Source: Roseburia sp. 499 (lineage in GTDB: Bacteria; Bacillota; Clostridia; Lachnospirales; Lachnospiraceae). From it: a stretch of DNA of 64,000 nucleotides. Shown in pieces: positions 16,044 to 26,235 of this stretch. The notes below the pieces were generated by a model. The model searched no databases. It was given only the letters and a program-made list of their open reading frames with translations, and was not told where the DNA came from. The translations under genes were made by a program, and so were the position numbers. Location of the stretch: assembly GCF_001940225.2 (NCBI RefSeq), contig NZ_CP135164.1:1922001-1986000 (forward strand), in the 5' to 3' direction. The number at the start of each line of letters is the position of its first letter. Position 1 is the stretch's first letter.

Positions 16044-19000
16044 TTAATTCTTTGTATTTGCGTAAAACGCTTCAATCTGTGCCTGTTCAGAGCTTAATCC
16101 CTTTTCTTCCATCTGAACAATTGCCATCATCATTCTGTTGTAATCGTAAGGAACGATTTTCTTAAACTTCGGCAGATATTCACTGAAGTTGTCCAAAATC
16201 TCTTTTCCCTTCACGGAATTTGTCAAAGATACATGTTCCTTAATCATATCTTTTAATTCCATAACATCATATTTCGATGTAATTTCCTCAGAGAATACCA
16301 TCTCTTTATTAATTCTGGTATACAGGTCATTATCTTCATCCAGCACATATGCGATACCACCGCTCATACCTGCTGCGAAGTTCTTTCCGGTTTTTCCAAG
16401 AACAACGACACGTCCACCTGTCATATATTCACAACCATGATCACCAACACCTTCTACGACTGCATTGGCACCAGAGTTACGAACACAGAAACGTTCTCCT
16501 GCTACACCATTGATAAATGCTTTACCACTGGTTGCTCCATACATTGCAACGTTACCAATGATAATATTTTCATCCTGCTTATATGTTACTCCTGTTGGCG
16601 GATATACTACCAGCTTACCACCGGAAAGTCCTTTTCCGAAGTAGTCATTACTGTCTCCTACCAGTTCCAGAGTCAATCCCTTTGGAATGAATGCTCCAAA
16701 ACTCTGTCCACCTGCTCCTGTACATTTTACGATAAAGGTATCTTCTTCTAATGTATCATCATATCTCTTCGTAATCTCTGAACCGAAAATAGTACCAAAG
16801 GAACGGTCTGTATTGGTTACTTCCACATCAATACTTCTCTTCTGTCCACTTTCTAACGCTGGCTTTAACTGCTTCATCAGTACAGTTTCATCCTTTGTCT
16901 TCTCCAGTTCAAAATCATATACCTGTCTTGGATCAAAGGTTACTTTTTCCTTTGGTCCTGCAAATGGATTATTGATGATTCTGGATAAATCCAGTTCTTT
17001 TTCTCTTTCATTCAGGTCATCGCGTACCTTTAACAAGTCGCCTCTTCCTACCAGTTCATCTACGGTACGAACGCCAAGTCTTGCCATGTATTCTCTCAAA
17101 TCCTGCGCAATGAACTTCATAAAGTTAATAACGTATTCCGGCTTTCCGCTGAAACGTTTTCTTAACTCCGGATTCTGAGTTGCAATACCTGCCGGACAGG
17201 TATCCAGATTACATACACGCATCATAACACATCCCAGTGTTACCAATGGAGCGGTTGCAAATCCGAACTCTTCTGCTCCCAGCATTGCTGCTACTGCTAC
17301 ATCACGTCCGGTCATGAGCTTACCATCTGTTTCAATTCTTACCTTATTACGAAGTCCATTCATAATTAAGGTCTGATGTGTCTCAGAAAGGCCTAACTCC
17401 CATGGAAGTCCTGCATTATGGATGGAACTGCTTGGTGCTGCACCGGTTCCTCCGTCATATCCGGAAATCAATACAACCTGTGCTCCTGCTTTTGCAACAC
17501 CTGCTGCTACCGTACCTACTCCAGCCTCAGATACCAGTTTTACTGAAATTCTTGCATCCTTATTGGAGTTTTTCAAATCGTAGATTAACTGCTCCAAGTC
17601 TTCGATGGAATAAATATCATGGTGTGGCGGCGGTGAAATCAATGACACACCCGGAGTAGAAAGTCTGGTCTTTGCAATCCACGGATATACTTTCTTTCCT
17701 GGAAGATGTCCACCTTCACCTGGTTTTGCTCCCTGTGCCATCTTAATCTGGATTTCTTTTGCACTTACCAGATAACGGCTGGTTACACCAAATCGTCCGG
17801 AAGCTACCTGTTTGATAGCAGAACAACGATTCAATCCGTCTTTTCCAACAGTAAGACGTTCCGGGCTTTCTCCACCTTCACCACTATTTGACTTACCATG
17901 AAGTGTATTCATCGCAATTGCCAATGTCTCATGTGCTTCCTGAGAAATAGAACCGTAAGACATCGCGCCTGTTTTAAAACGTGTTACGATAGAATCTACA
18001 CTTTCTACTTCTTCTAACGGAATTCCCTTTTTCGGGAAGTTAAAGTCTAACATACCACGGATATTTGCATTCTTCTCTTCTGCATTTACCGCATCTGTAT
18101 ACTGTTTGAACAGTTCATAATCTCCACGTCTGGTTGCTTCCTGCAACAGATGAATGGTCTTAGGATTATATAAATGACTGTCTGCACCACTTCTCATCTT
18201 GTGACGTCCGCGGCTTTCCAGTGTCAAGTCTGTCTCTAATCCAAGTGGGTCATATGCACTGGAATGTAATGCATTCACATCATTTTCAATATCTTTCATA
18301 GTAATTCCGCCAATACGACTTACTGTATCGGTGAAATATTTGTTAATTACATCAGAGTCAATTCCGATTGCCTCAAAAATCTTAGAACCCTGATAAGACT
18401 GGATAGTGGAAATACCCATCTTTGCTGCAATCTTTACAATTCCGTGAAGAATTGCATTGTTATAATCGGACACAGCTGCGTAATAATCCTTGTCCAACAT
18501 ATGCTCGTCTATCAGCTGTTTTACAGTATCCTGTGCCAGATACGGGTTAATAGCACAGGCTCCGTATCCTAACAATGTTGCAAAATGATGTACCTCTCTT
18601 GGTTCACCGGATTCCAGAATCATTGCTACTGCAGTTCTCTTCTTTGTCTTAATCAGATGCTGCTGTAATGCAGATACTGCTAATAAGGAAGGAATCGGTA
18701 CATGGTTTTCATCCACACCACGGTCAGAAAGAATCAAAATGTTAGCTCCGTCACGGTATGCACGGTCTGCTTCTACATACAAATGCTCGATTGCTTTTTC
18801 CAGGCTGGTGTTTTTGTAATATATAATAGGAAGTTCTACTACTTTGAATCCTTCCACTTTCATATTCTTGATTTTCATCAGGTCTGTATTGGTCAAAATT
18901 GGATTGTTAACCTTTAATACCTGACAGTTGATTGCCTTTTCCTCTAATAAGTTACCGTCTTCTCCAATGTATACGGTAGTGGATGTTACCACTTCCTCAC

Positions 19001-20585
19001 GAATAGAGTCGATTGGTGGGTTGGTTACCTGTGCAAACAACTGTTTAAAATAGTTAAATAATGGCTGATGGTCTCCTGCCAATGCTGCTAACGGTGTATC
19101 AATACCCATAGCTGCGGTACTTTCAGCACCATTCTGTGCCATCGGAAGAATCGCTTCCTTCAAAGATTCATAGGTATATCCAAAAGCCTTCTGCATTCTC
19201 TGACGTTCTTCTTTGGTATACTCCGGTACACGCTGATTTGGAATCTTTAAGTCTTCCAAATTAATTAGATTACGGTCTAACCATTCACCATAAGGCTGTC
19301 TACCTGCATATCTTTCTTTTAATTCATCATCATCAATGACTCTTCCCTGAACGGTATCTACCAAAAGCATTTTTCCCGGACGAAGACGTTCTTTTACTAC
19401 AATCTTAGTTGGGTCGATATCTAACACTCCGACTTCGGAAGAAAGAATCAGGTAATCGTCATTGGTAATGTAATAACGGGAAGGACGTAATCCGTTACGG
19501 TCTAATACCGCACCCATTAAGTCACCATCACTAAATACGATAGAAGCCGGTCCATCCCATGGCTCCATCATAGTTGCATAATACTGATAGAAATCCTTCT
19601 TCTTCTGGCTCATGATACCATTGTTTGCCCATGGCTCCGGAATGGTAATCATAACTGCTAATGGAAGCTCCATACCACTCATTACTAAGAATTCCAAGGT
19701 GTTATCTAACATTGCAGAGTCAGAACCTTCGGTATTTACTACCGGAAGTACCTTCTGAAGTTCTCCCTCTAAATGTTCAGACTCCATGGTCTCCTCACGT
19801 GCTAACATCTTATCTGCATTACCGCGAATGGTATTAATCTCTCCGTTATGTACAATGAAACGGTTCGGATGTGCACGTTCCCAACTTGGATTCGTGTTAG
19901 TAGAGAATCTGGAATGTACTGTTGCAATTGCAGATACATAATCCTTATCCTGTAAATCTGCAAAGAACAGACGTAGCTGCTCTACTAAGAACATTCCTTT
20001 GTATACGATAGTTCTGCTGGATAAAGACACTACATAAGTATCATCATTAGACTGTTCAAATACACGGCGTGCCACATAGAGTTTACGGTCAAAATCCAGG
20101 CCTTTATTTACATTCGCCGGACGTTTTACAAATCCCTGCATAATATAAGGCATGCAATCTACTGCCTTCTGTCCCAACTGTGTTGGATCAATCGGTACTT
20201 CTCTCCAACCGAGGAACTCCATACCTTCCTTCTCTATGATAACTTCAAACATCTTCTTCGCCTGATTACGCTTCAATTCATCCTGTGGGAAGAAGAACAT
20301 TCCGATACCATAATCTCTCTCTTCTCCGATTTCAATTCCTGCTTCCTTAGCAGCCTTACTGAAAAACTTATGAGAAATCTGTAACAGGATACCTACACCG
20401 TCTCCTGTCTTTCCCTCTGCATCCTTACCTGCTCTGTGTTTCAGGTTTTCAACAATCTTCAATGCATTTTCTACTGTTTCGTGGGTTTTGATACCTTTAA
20501 TGTTTACAACAGCTCCAATACCACAGTTATCATGCTCAAACCGTGGGTCATACATACCTACTGCTGTTCTGTCCTTTTCCTGCAT
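16044..20585 (-). CDS. gltB: Glutamate synthase (NADPH) large chain
   Basis: 1513 residues, complete. The N-terminal class II glutamine amidotransferase domain starts at Cys21 (HDNCGIGAVV) after a short propeptide, so Cys21 is the expected nucleophile after processing. The central and FMN-binding synthase domains follow; the [3Fe-4S] ligands are the C-x5-C-x4-C in CVMMRVCNLDTCPAG (~1123). The C-terminal GXGXG beta-helix covers about 1240-1440 (GAGGQSFGAF, GGKLVVYPP). It makes glutamate from glutamine-derived ammonia and 2-oxoglutarate in the cytosol. First gene of gltB-gltD, with a good promoter at 20659-20687. Confidence 0.96.
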   Translation of the reverse strand: MQEKDRTAVGMYDPRFEHDNCGIGAVVNIKGIKTHETVENALKIVENLKHRAGKDAEGKTGDGVGILLQISHKFFSKAAKEAGIEIGEERDYGIGMFFFPQDELKRNQAKKMFEVIIEKEGMEFLGWREVPIDPTQLGQKAVDCMPYIMQGFVKRPANVNKGLDFDRKLYVARRVFEQSNDDTYVVSLSSRTIVYKGMFLVEQLRLFFADLQDKDYVSAIATVHSRFSTNTNPSWERAHPNRFIVHNGEINTIRGNADKMLAREETMESEHLEGELQKVLPVVNTEGSDSAMLDNTLEFLVMSGMELPLAVMITIPEPWANNGIMSQKKKDFYQYYATMMEPWDGPASIVFSDGDLMGAVLDRNGLRPSRYYITNDDYLILSSEVGVLDIDPTKIVVKERLRPGKMLLVDTVQGRVIDDDELKERYAGRQPYGEWLDRNLINLEDLKIPNQRVPEYTKEERQRMQKAFGYTYESLKEAILPMAQNGAESTAAMGIDTPLAALAGDHQPLFNYFKQLFAQVTNPPIDSIREEVVTSTTVYIGEDGNLLEEKAINCQVLKVNNPILTNTDLMKIKNMKVEGFKVVELPIIYYKNTSLEKAIEHLYVEADRAYRDGANILILSDRGVDENHVPIPSLLAVSALQQHLIKTKKRTAVAMILESGEPREVHHFATLLGYGACAINPYLAQDTVKQLIDEHMLDKDYYAAVSDYNNAILHGIVKIAAKMGISTIQSYQGSKIFEAIGIDSDVINKYFTDTVSRIGGITMKDIENDVNALHSSAYDPLGLETDLTLESRGRHKMRSGADSHLYNPKTIHLLQEATRRGDYELFKQYTDAVNAEEKNANIRGMLDFNFPKKGIPLEEVESVDSIVTRFKTGAMSYGSISQEAHETLAIAMNTLHGKSNSGEGGESPERLTVGKDGLNRCSAIKQVASGRFGVTSRYLVSAKEIQIKMAQGAKPGEGGHLPGKKVYPWIAKTRLSTPGVSLISPPPHHDIYSIEDLEQLIYDLKNSNKDARISVKLVSEAGVGTVAAGVAKAGAQVVLISGYDGGTGAAPSSSIHNAGLPWELGLSETHQTLIMNGLRNKVRIETDGKLMTGRDVAVAAMLGAEEFGFATAPLVTLGCVMMRVCNLDTCPAGIATQNPELRKRFSGKPEYVINFMKFIAQDLREYMARLGVRTVDELVGRGDLLKVRDDLNEREKELDLSRIINNPFAGPKEKVTFDPRQVYDFELEKTKDETVLMKQLKPALESGQKRSIDVEVTNTDRSFGTIFGSEITKRYDDTLEEDTFIVKCTGAGGQSFGAFIPKGLTLELVGDSNDYFGKGLSGGKLVVYPPTGVTYKQDENIIIGNVAMYGATSGKAFINGVAGERFCVRNSGANAVVEGVGDHGCEYMTGGRVVVLGKTGKNFAAGMSGGIAYVLDEDNDLYTRINKEMVFSEEITSKYDVMELKDMIKEHVSLTNSVKGKEILDNFSEYLPKFKKIVPYDYNRMMMAIVQMEEKGLSSEQAQIEAFYANTKN

Positions 20586-20658
20586 CTTCTCATCCTTTCT
20601 AAGCTATACGTTTTTCTGCTGTATACCCTATATATTGCTAAAATACTGTGTTGAAATA

Positions 20659-20687
20659 AATATACACCTATTTTTTCGTCTTGTAAA
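20659..20687 (-). promoter_or_regulatory. gltBD promoter
   Basis: Leftward -35 TTTACA (20687-20682), 17-nt spacer, -10 TATATT (20664-20659), giving a leader of about 65 nt to ATG 20585. No GltC-like or T-box element was recognised. The rest of the 278-nt gap 20586-20863 is AT-rich and otherwise holds only the terminator at 20780-20842. Confidence 0.65.
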
Positions 20688-20779
20688 CAACTTTTTTTGC
20701 TATATTGTCAGATAATTCGACTATTCAATATTTAACATCTTATTTTCTGTATTTTATATTATTTTTTTGCATCAAAATA

Positions 20780-20842
20780 GGCTGACAGAAACAATTTTAA
20801 TTTGTTTTCAAAAAAACTTTTTAAAATTATTTTCTATCAGCC
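20780..20842 (-). terminator. Long terminator hairpin after the CPBP protease
   Basis: GGCTGACAGAAA (from 20780) pairs with TTTCTATCAGCC (to 20842) with one G-U pair; inner segments ATTTTAA and TTAAAAT extend the stem. It is 22 nt past the stop and followed leftward by TATTTT. Confidence 0.75.
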
Positions 20843-20863
20843 TTGTCAATTCTTTGATTTTTA

Positions 20864-21769
20864 TTAAATTGTTTGGAAATTGTTTTCTACTTCTTTTGTA
20901 CCATTCTTACTATATTTTCCAATAATGACCAGAAGTAATATTGTTATAACCACACAGATAACCGTTGACATAATAAAGCATGTCTTGCTGCTTTCCATCC
21001 ACTTAAGTATTGGCGTTTCCATGCGTAATACAGACATAAGATTCGCACCAATATGCGCTATCACCGCTCCATACAAATGTCCTGACTTTTCTACGAACCA
21101 CGACAACATGATTCCAAGAATCGTCGCATATATAAACTGGACAATATTCATATGCATCATACCGAAAATTAATGCTGTAAAGACGATTGCCATAATACGA
21201 CTATTTCGATTCCGTTTCTTCTTCGCCTCCGTATCTTCCACCTGATACGGAATAAAAATATCACAGATTCTTCCATATAATACGCTTCGATAAAGCATCT
21301 CCTCTAAAATCGGTATTAATAGACACGAGCCTATCACTTCAAACAAAACTCCCCCGCCGAAGAATTGGCTTTCCACCTCCTGATACCCCTTAGACAGTTC
21401 CTCCAAAGCAGTCATTGCCATCAGATTATTTAAGGTAACTCCTGCCACTGCTCCTGTCAGGAACATCATAATTCCATCCCAAAGTTTTTCCTTTGTGGAC
21501 TTCCCTTCAAATATCTCTGAAAGATGTTGTTGACATGCAGTAGGCTCCAACCTGTCCTTACGATAAAAATAAAAAACAAATGGAATAGTTACTGCTGTTG
21601 CTATTGTCTGCAACGCCATATACTGCTCTTTAGGATCTACTCCCATTTTCATTGCAATGGCGGTACAAATATTCATTGCAATGGTAATTACTACAAAATA
21701 AACTAACATTGGGTACACCACACCCGCTGCGGAGAATAAGCCTCCGTACATTGTGTTTTTCTGATTCAT
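20864..21769 (-). CDS. CPBP-family intramembrane metalloprotease
   Basis: 301 residues with about eight hydrophobic helices. The Abi/CPBP motifs are visible: EExxxR as LEEMLYRSVLYGR (about residue 160), FxxxH as FGMMHMN (about 203), and a later His in YGAVIAHIGANL. These ligate the metal in Rce1-like proteases within the membrane. In bacteria such proteins act in bacteriocin immunity, peptide maturation or signalling; the substrate is unknown. It lies 26 nt downstream of an unrecognised cytosolic protein and probably shares its promoter. Confidence 0.85.
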   Translation of the reverse strand: MNQKNTMYGGLFSAAGVVYPMLVYFVVITIAMNICTAIAMKMGVDPKEQYMALQTIATAVTIPFVFYFYRKDRLEPTACQQHLSEIFEGKSTKEKLWDGIMMFLTGAVAGVTLNNLMAMTALEELSKGYQEVESQFFGGGVLFEVIGSCLLIPILEEMLYRSVLYGRICDIFIPYQVEDTEAKKKRNRNSRIMAIVFTALIFGMMHMNIVQFIYATILGIMLSWFVEKSGHLYGAVIAHIGANLMSVLRMETPILKWMESSKTCFIMSTVICVVITILLLVIIGKYSKNGTKEVENNFQTI

Positions 21770-21795
21770 ATTGTCTCCTTCTTCTTGTCCTTTTG

Positions 21796-22545
21796 TTATG
21801 CATAAAATGCCACGTCTTCACCTTTTTTCAGTACCTGAAGTCCACTGGTCTCATCCTCAATCTGCTGCTGAATCTGTTTTAGTTTGTTATACTGGGCAAG
21901 GGCGCGCATAATACGGTTCTGATCTTCCGGTGAAAACATTCCGATTGCCTTTGACAAACTATCAAGATTATCCAGATTCACCTTTAAATATCCTCCATCC
22001 GATAATTGTATCGTAAGTACATTATCAGGATTCGTCATATCCCCCAAACATAAGGAATTACTGTCCATATCTCCTACAAAGGTCACACCATTATATTCAA
22101 TGATACCATTTTCATCAGCCAATGTAGAATACGGCATTTTACCACGATTTCCCACAATCTTTTGAATGGCCTCTTCAGAAACAAAATCATTTACGGAATT
22201 CTCCATATCTATGTTTTCTTCCTCTTCCTGCTCCGACGAAAACATACTTTCATTCAAACGTTGAAAGCGCATGCTCTGCAATACACCGCCACGCATGACA
22301 TTTTGTTCAAATTCTTCATTAACATTTCTACATAAGGCAGCTGTTTCCGCTTTTTTCTTCTGTTGCTCTTTTGCTTCCTCTTCTCGTTCCTTTAAGTCCT
22401 CTTTATAAGCCTCCAGTGCATTATCTACTTTGCTTAACAGCTTGTCCCATTCTTCATTGGAGAATTCTCCGATTGTCTTACCCTTGGTTTCTCCAAAATC
22501 TGTACTAAATACGCTTCTTCCAGAATTTAACTTATCTAATAACAT
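21796..22545 (-). CDS. Unrecognised cytosolic protein with coiled-coil segment
   Basis: 249 residues from ATG 22545 (GGGAGG site); an ATG 13 codons earlier lacks one. I do not recognise the family. Residues ~35-80 are Lys/Glu-rich and predicted coiled coil (EDLKEREEEAKEQQKKKAET). Residues ~135-205 look like a compact beta domain (YNGVTFVGDMDSNSLCLGDM, VLTIQLSDGGYLKVNLDNLD). A second helix closes the protein. No signal peptide or membrane helix. The style recalls flagellum-associated proteins of motile Lachnospiraceae, but its promoter is of sigma-A type, so I give no function. Confidence 0.6.
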   Translation of the reverse strand: MLLDKLNSGRSVFSTDFGETKGKTIGEFSNEEWDKLLSKVDNALEAYKEDLKEREEEAKEQQKKKAETAALCRNVNEEFEQNVMRGGVLQSMRFQRLNESMFSSEQEEEENIDMENSVNDFVSEEAIQKIVGNRGKMPYSTLADENGIIEYNGVTFVGDMDSNSLCLGDMTNPDNVLTIQLSDGGYLKVNLDNLDSLSKAIGMFSPEDQNRIMRALAQYNKLKQIQQQIEDETSGLQVLKKGEDVAFYA

Positions 22546-22599
22546 AATTTTCCTCCCACATCTTAAAGCAATATGCAGCCGCAAATTGACTTCTTGTTA

Positions 22600-22628
22600 A
22601 TTGTATCATATAACCTGATAACACGCAA
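22600..22628 (-). promoter_or_regulatory. Promoter of the unknown protein / CPBP pair
   Basis: Leftward -35 TTGCGT (22628-22623), 17-nt spacer ending in TG-N, -10 TACAAT (22605-22600): an extended -10 promoter just past the HAD terminator. Confidence 0.5.
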
Positions 22629-22630
22629 AA

Positions 22631-22662
22631 GGCACTTATATCTCTCCATAGAAATAAGTGCC
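22631..22662 (-). terminator. Terminator after the HAD phosphatase
   Basis: GGCACTTAT (22631-22639) pairs with ATAAGTGCC (22654-22662), followed leftward by TTTT. It lies 47 nt past the HAD stop and closes the MoxR cluster operon. Confidence 0.7.
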
Positions 22663-22708
22663 ATCCGTAGCTATTGTTTATATCGGTAATTTATGGAAAA
22701 TCTTTACA

Positions 22709-23359
22709 TTATTGTTCCAAGTACTCCACTACTTCCTCCAACGTCTCGCAAATATACGCTCCTGCCTCCCGCATGGTATCCATATCATGTTCAAAACCAT
22801 AAGTAATTCCAATACAATCAATTCCAACTTCTTTTGCACCTTGCGCATCATATCTGGTATCTCCAATTAACAATACTTCTTCCTTATTCTCAACACCAAA
22901 ACGTTTCAATGCATCTGTCAGAACCGCTGACTTTGTTCCTGCCTTTCCGTCGGACACTGCGCCGGCAATCACTTCAAAATACTGGTCAATCCCAAAATGT
23001 TTCATCAAAATCGGGCAAAACTTCTGAGGTTTAGAGGATGCTACTCCAATCCGATAACCTTTTTCAGACAAAAGTTCCAATGTTTCTTTCACATCCGGAT
23101 AAAGTTCACACTCCCATACCCCAATATCATCATATCTTTCCCTATAATATGCAACTGCCTTCCAGGCATCTTCTTCCGAAAATCCATACTCACGCTGAAA
23201 AGAATCAGCAAGAGGCGGACCAATAAAACGTCTTATTTTTTTCTGGTCGTTCTCTTCAATTCCAAATTTTTCAAGGGCATATCTTACGCATTTTGAGATT
23301 CCCTCTTCTGTATTCAACAATGTTCCATCTAAATCAAATAGTATCACTTTCTTTTTCAT
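22709..23359 (-). CDS. HAD-superfamily phosphatase (phosphoglycolate-phosphatase-like)
   Basis: 216 residues. Motif I ILFDLDGTLLNTEEG (nucleophile Asp9), a helical cap at ~15-80, motif II GVASSKPQKF, motif III Lys region DGKAGTKSAV, and motif IV LIGDTRYDAQGA. This is the Gph/PpaX branch. Substrates in this branch include phosphoglycolate, pyrophosphate and nucleotides, which cannot be told apart here. It starts 24 nt past the MoxR ATPase gene with no terminator between, so it is probably the last gene of that operon. Confidence 0.85.
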   Translation of the reverse strand: MKKKVILFDLDGTLLNTEEGISKCVRYALEKFGIEENDQKKIRRFIGPPLADSFQREYGFSEEDAWKAVAYYRERYDDIGVWECELYPDVKETLELLSEKGYRIGVASSKPQKFCPILMKHFGIDQYFEVIAGAVSDGKAGTKSAVLTDALKRFGVENKEEVLLIGDTRYDAQGAKEVGIDCIGITYGFEHDMDTMREAGAYICETLEEVVEYLEQ

Positions 23360-23382
23360 GTCTTTCTCCTCATACTAGTCTT

Positions 23383-24888
23383 CTACTGCATACGTTCCAA
23401 CAGTTTTTTTCTTTTATCATCAAAGAGCAGTTCCTTATTATACTGATAATAACGCTCGCAGTCTGTTTCCTGTAAAAATGCTACGCTATTGGCATTGGAA
23501 TTCAATTCCGTAATAAACATTACCATCTCTTGACTATTGCCAAAAGCACCTTCCATAAAGTCAAAGGCATATTCTAACTTTTCTTCCGCTTCTTGCTGTT
23601 TTTTCTCATACTGCTCATTTTCTTGTTCAAACATTTCCTTTGCCTTGCAAAAACACTCACTTGCACCTTCTATGGATAGCAACTTCATTTCCTGCAGTAT
23701 CTTTTCCAACATCCGAATTACCTGACGATACCGGTAATCCTCTTCTCTTGTCAACAATTCTGCTGTTTTCTTCCTCTTGTATTCCACAGATGCCTTCTGG
23801 CAAATGTTAAAAAACAACTGCTGACCATCCAACCCTTCTGTTATATTTTCCGTCACTTCCTTATATTCCAACAAGTAGGACTGTAACAATTCCATATAAG
23901 ATTCTTTTCGTACCGCATTGCTGACTGCCTCATTTACTTTAGATAAAATCAGACCTACTACACTTAATTTTTCATCGAAGGAAGCATGAGATATCTTTTT
24001 CAACAGCACTTCGTCCAGTTTTCCCTGAAAAATCTCTTCTAGCTGATAATCTGTCTGGTATTTATAATAAAGTTCCAGATAATTAGCAAAGTCTTTTGCA
24101 ATCTTCGGAAACTGAATATACTGTTCCACCACTTCCCGGTCTACGCATTTTTCCAGTTTTTCATAAACCTGAATGATATTAGACAAATCTTCCCATCCAC
24201 GGGGGGTTGCAAAATGCATGCCATCTACCGTATTTTCCATCTGATAAAAATTTTGTTTTCTGGTATTTAAATAAGAAATCACTGCTCCATGCAGCTGGTG
24301 CTCATAAGCATATTCTTTCCATACACTAAAGTCTGCTTCTACCTCAATTTTCTTCACACGGTCCATGGTTACTACGTCAAATTCCCGCACAGACTTGTTG
24401 TATTCCGGCGGATTTCCAGCCGCTACAATCACCCACCCCTCCGGAATCTTGTGATTTCCAAAGGATTTACACTGTAAAAACTGTAACATAGCAGGTGCCA
24501 GAGTTTCCGATACGCAGTTAATTTCATCAATAAAAAGGATTCCTTCTTTTAATCCGGTCTCCTCCATTTTTTCATAAATGGAACCTACAATTTCACTCAT
24601 AGTATACTCTGTAACAGCATACTCTTTGTCTCCAAACTGCTTTTTTGAAATAAAAGGAAGTCCTATTGCGCTCTGTCTGGTGTGGTGTGTAATCGTATAC
24701 GCCACCAACCCGATACCACACTCCTTGGATATCTGTTCCATAATCTGTGTTTTTCCGATTCCGGGCGAACCTAATAAAAATACCGGTCGCTGGCGAATGG
24801 ACGGTATCTGATAATTTCCGAATTCATCTTTTAACAAGTAAGCGGAAATAGTATTTTTAATTTCTTCCTTCGTTCGTTTTATATTCAT
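23383..24888 (-). CDS. MoxR-type AAA+ ATPase
   Basis: 501 residues. The N-terminal AAA+ module (about 20-260) has Walker A LGSPGIGKTQ (~40), Walker B GILFIDEINCVSETLAPAM (~120) and sensor 1 VIVAAGNPPEYN (~155). The C-terminal half (about 300-501) is helical, with a strong Glu/Lys/Gln-rich coiled coil (EQENEQYEKKQQEAEEK). MoxR ATPases work as chaperones with VWA-domain partners. The VWA gene lies directly upstream and overlaps this one by 4 nt (ATGA), so the two form a translationally coupled pair. Client or pathway is unknown. Confidence 0.85.
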   Translation of the reverse strand: MNIKRTKEEIKNTISAYLLKDEFGNYQIPSIRQRPVFLLGSPGIGKTQIMEQISKECGIGLVAYTITHHTRQSAIGLPFISKKQFGDKEYAVTEYTMSEIVGSIYEKMEETGLKEGILFIDEINCVSETLAPAMLQFLQCKSFGNHKIPEGWVIVAAGNPPEYNKSVREFDVVTMDRVKKIEVEADFSVWKEYAYEHQLHGAVISYLNTRKQNFYQMENTVDGMHFATPRGWEDLSNIIQVYEKLEKCVDREVVEQYIQFPKIAKDFANYLELYYKYQTDYQLEEIFQGKLDEVLLKKISHASFDEKLSVVGLILSKVNEAVSNAVRKESYMELLQSYLLEYKEVTENITEGLDGQQLFFNICQKASVEYKRKKTAELLTREEDYRYRQVIRMLEKILQEMKLLSIEGASECFCKAKEMFEQENEQYEKKQQEAEEKLEYAFDFMEGAFGNSQEMVMFITELNSNANSVAFLQETDCERYYQYNKELLFDDKRKKLLERMQ

Positions 24889-26210
24889 GTTCTACTTGCC
24901 TCCACCGTATTTCCAATGTCTTCTTCACCTAATATCAACTTAATTGCCCAAGCCGGTACATCTACATCCAGATAGTCTTCTTTAAAAAACACAAATGCCA
25001 CATCATATAATGGCTTCTTTAAGGGAAATGTTCCATATCCATCCGTAAAATAAATCAATCCACGCAGCTTCTGAAAAGCTTTTTCTGTCAGCAAGCGATT
25101 TACATATTCAAATGCCGGACGAAAATCCGTACCACCCATGCCTTTCACTTCGAACTGTTCCATATAGTCCCGCAACTGTTGCGCTTTCTCAATCACCACA
25201 TCTGACTGCACCCGCTCATCACACTGAATTATATGAATCCGAAAACGACGGTAAAAAGATTCTGCCTGACTTAAAATACTATAGGTTTCTTCCAAAAATT
25301 TCTGTACCAGCTCTGTCTTACATGACATTGAGGTATCAATCACAATTACAAAATCTTCGATTTTCTTGACCTCTTTTGTCTCCTGCGGCTCAATCAATGG
25401 CATGTTTCCATACATCTCCATGCCGTAATTATAAAAAATATAGTCAAAGCTGTCCATATCTACCTGCATTTCTTCTTTTAAAACACAGAATTTTTTTAAG
25501 AAAGTCCGATAATCGTATCGTTCCCGATTTTCTACTTTCAACTGTTCCACCAGGCTTTTAGAGTCCTCCGCTGCTTCCTTGGAAAAAGTTTCAAGCTCCG
25601 TTTCCATCTTATCCCGAATATCCTTCCACTGGTTCTGCTGTTCCATTGGAGCATTAGGTGCATTTTCCTGTCTTTGCCACAAATCATGTTCATCCACCAG
25701 AAACTCCAGCATCAACCTTGCCTGCGCTCTGGGATCCATGGAATTTTTCTCTAATACATGGAACACTGCCTCTGCATTAATGACCGGCATCTGCTCCAGC
25801 AAATTATTGTACACCAACTTACGATAGGGATTAGAATGGTTTCTCAGACAACGATAATACAAATTATCCATAATGTATTCCACTGTAATATCACAAGCAA
25901 GATTCCATAAATCTTCCTTTTCTTTCTCTACCGGATGCCAAAGATGACCAAAAAGACAATGTAACACACTATGTAGATAACAACGATTTGTTTTCTGGCT
26001 ACTCTCCTTGTACTGTTCTATCAAATATTCCGGATTAAAATAATATCCTACTCCGTCTGTTGCAGTACGCTCCCGTTCCATAGTAGACTGCAAAGAAAAG
26101 GTATTCAACGCCACATCCAGAAAACGCATATTCAGATATAATTCATTTTTCGTATCTCGTAAAATTTCCTGACAAATATTTACTTTTTCCAGTAACTGCT
26201 CTTCAAACAT
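24885..26210 (-). CDS. VWA-domain protein with degenerate metallopeptidase-like region (DUF2201 type)
   Basis: About 441 residues from ATG 26210 (AGAGGT site). The alternative ATG 26276 adds 22 residues, overlaps the upstream gene by 41 nt and lacks a good site. The N-terminal half resembles the DUF2201 metallopeptidase-like domain, but the expected HExxH helix reads HSVLHCLFGH: both His are kept and the catalytic Glu is Ser. The C-terminal half is a VWA fold with MIDAS DTSMS (about residue 305) and GMGGTDFRPAF. It is the expected partner of the MoxR ATPase encoded next. Loss of the Glu suggests a binding or structural role. Confidence 0.8.
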   Translation of the reverse strand: MFEEQLLEKVNICQEILRDTKNELYLNMRFLDVALNTFSLQSTMERERTATDGVGYYFNPEYLIEQYKESSQKTNRCYLHSVLHCLFGHLWHPVEKEKEDLWNLACDITVEYIMDNLYYRCLRNHSNPYRKLVYNNLLEQMPVINAEAVFHVLEKNSMDPRAQARLMLEFLVDEHDLWQRQENAPNAPMEQQNQWKDIRDKMETELETFSKEAAEDSKSLVEQLKVENRERYDYRTFLKKFCVLKEEMQVDMDSFDYIFYNYGMEMYGNMPLIEPQETKEVKKIEDFVIVIDTSMSCKTELVQKFLEETYSILSQAESFYRRFRIHIIQCDERVQSDVVIEKAQQLRDYMEQFEVKGMGGTDFRPAFEYVNRLLTEKAFQKLRGLIYFTDGYGTFPLKKPLYDVAFVFFKEDYLDVDVPAWAIKLILGEEDIGNTVEASRT

Positions 26211-26235
26211 AGTAACCTCTTCTACTACACACTTT

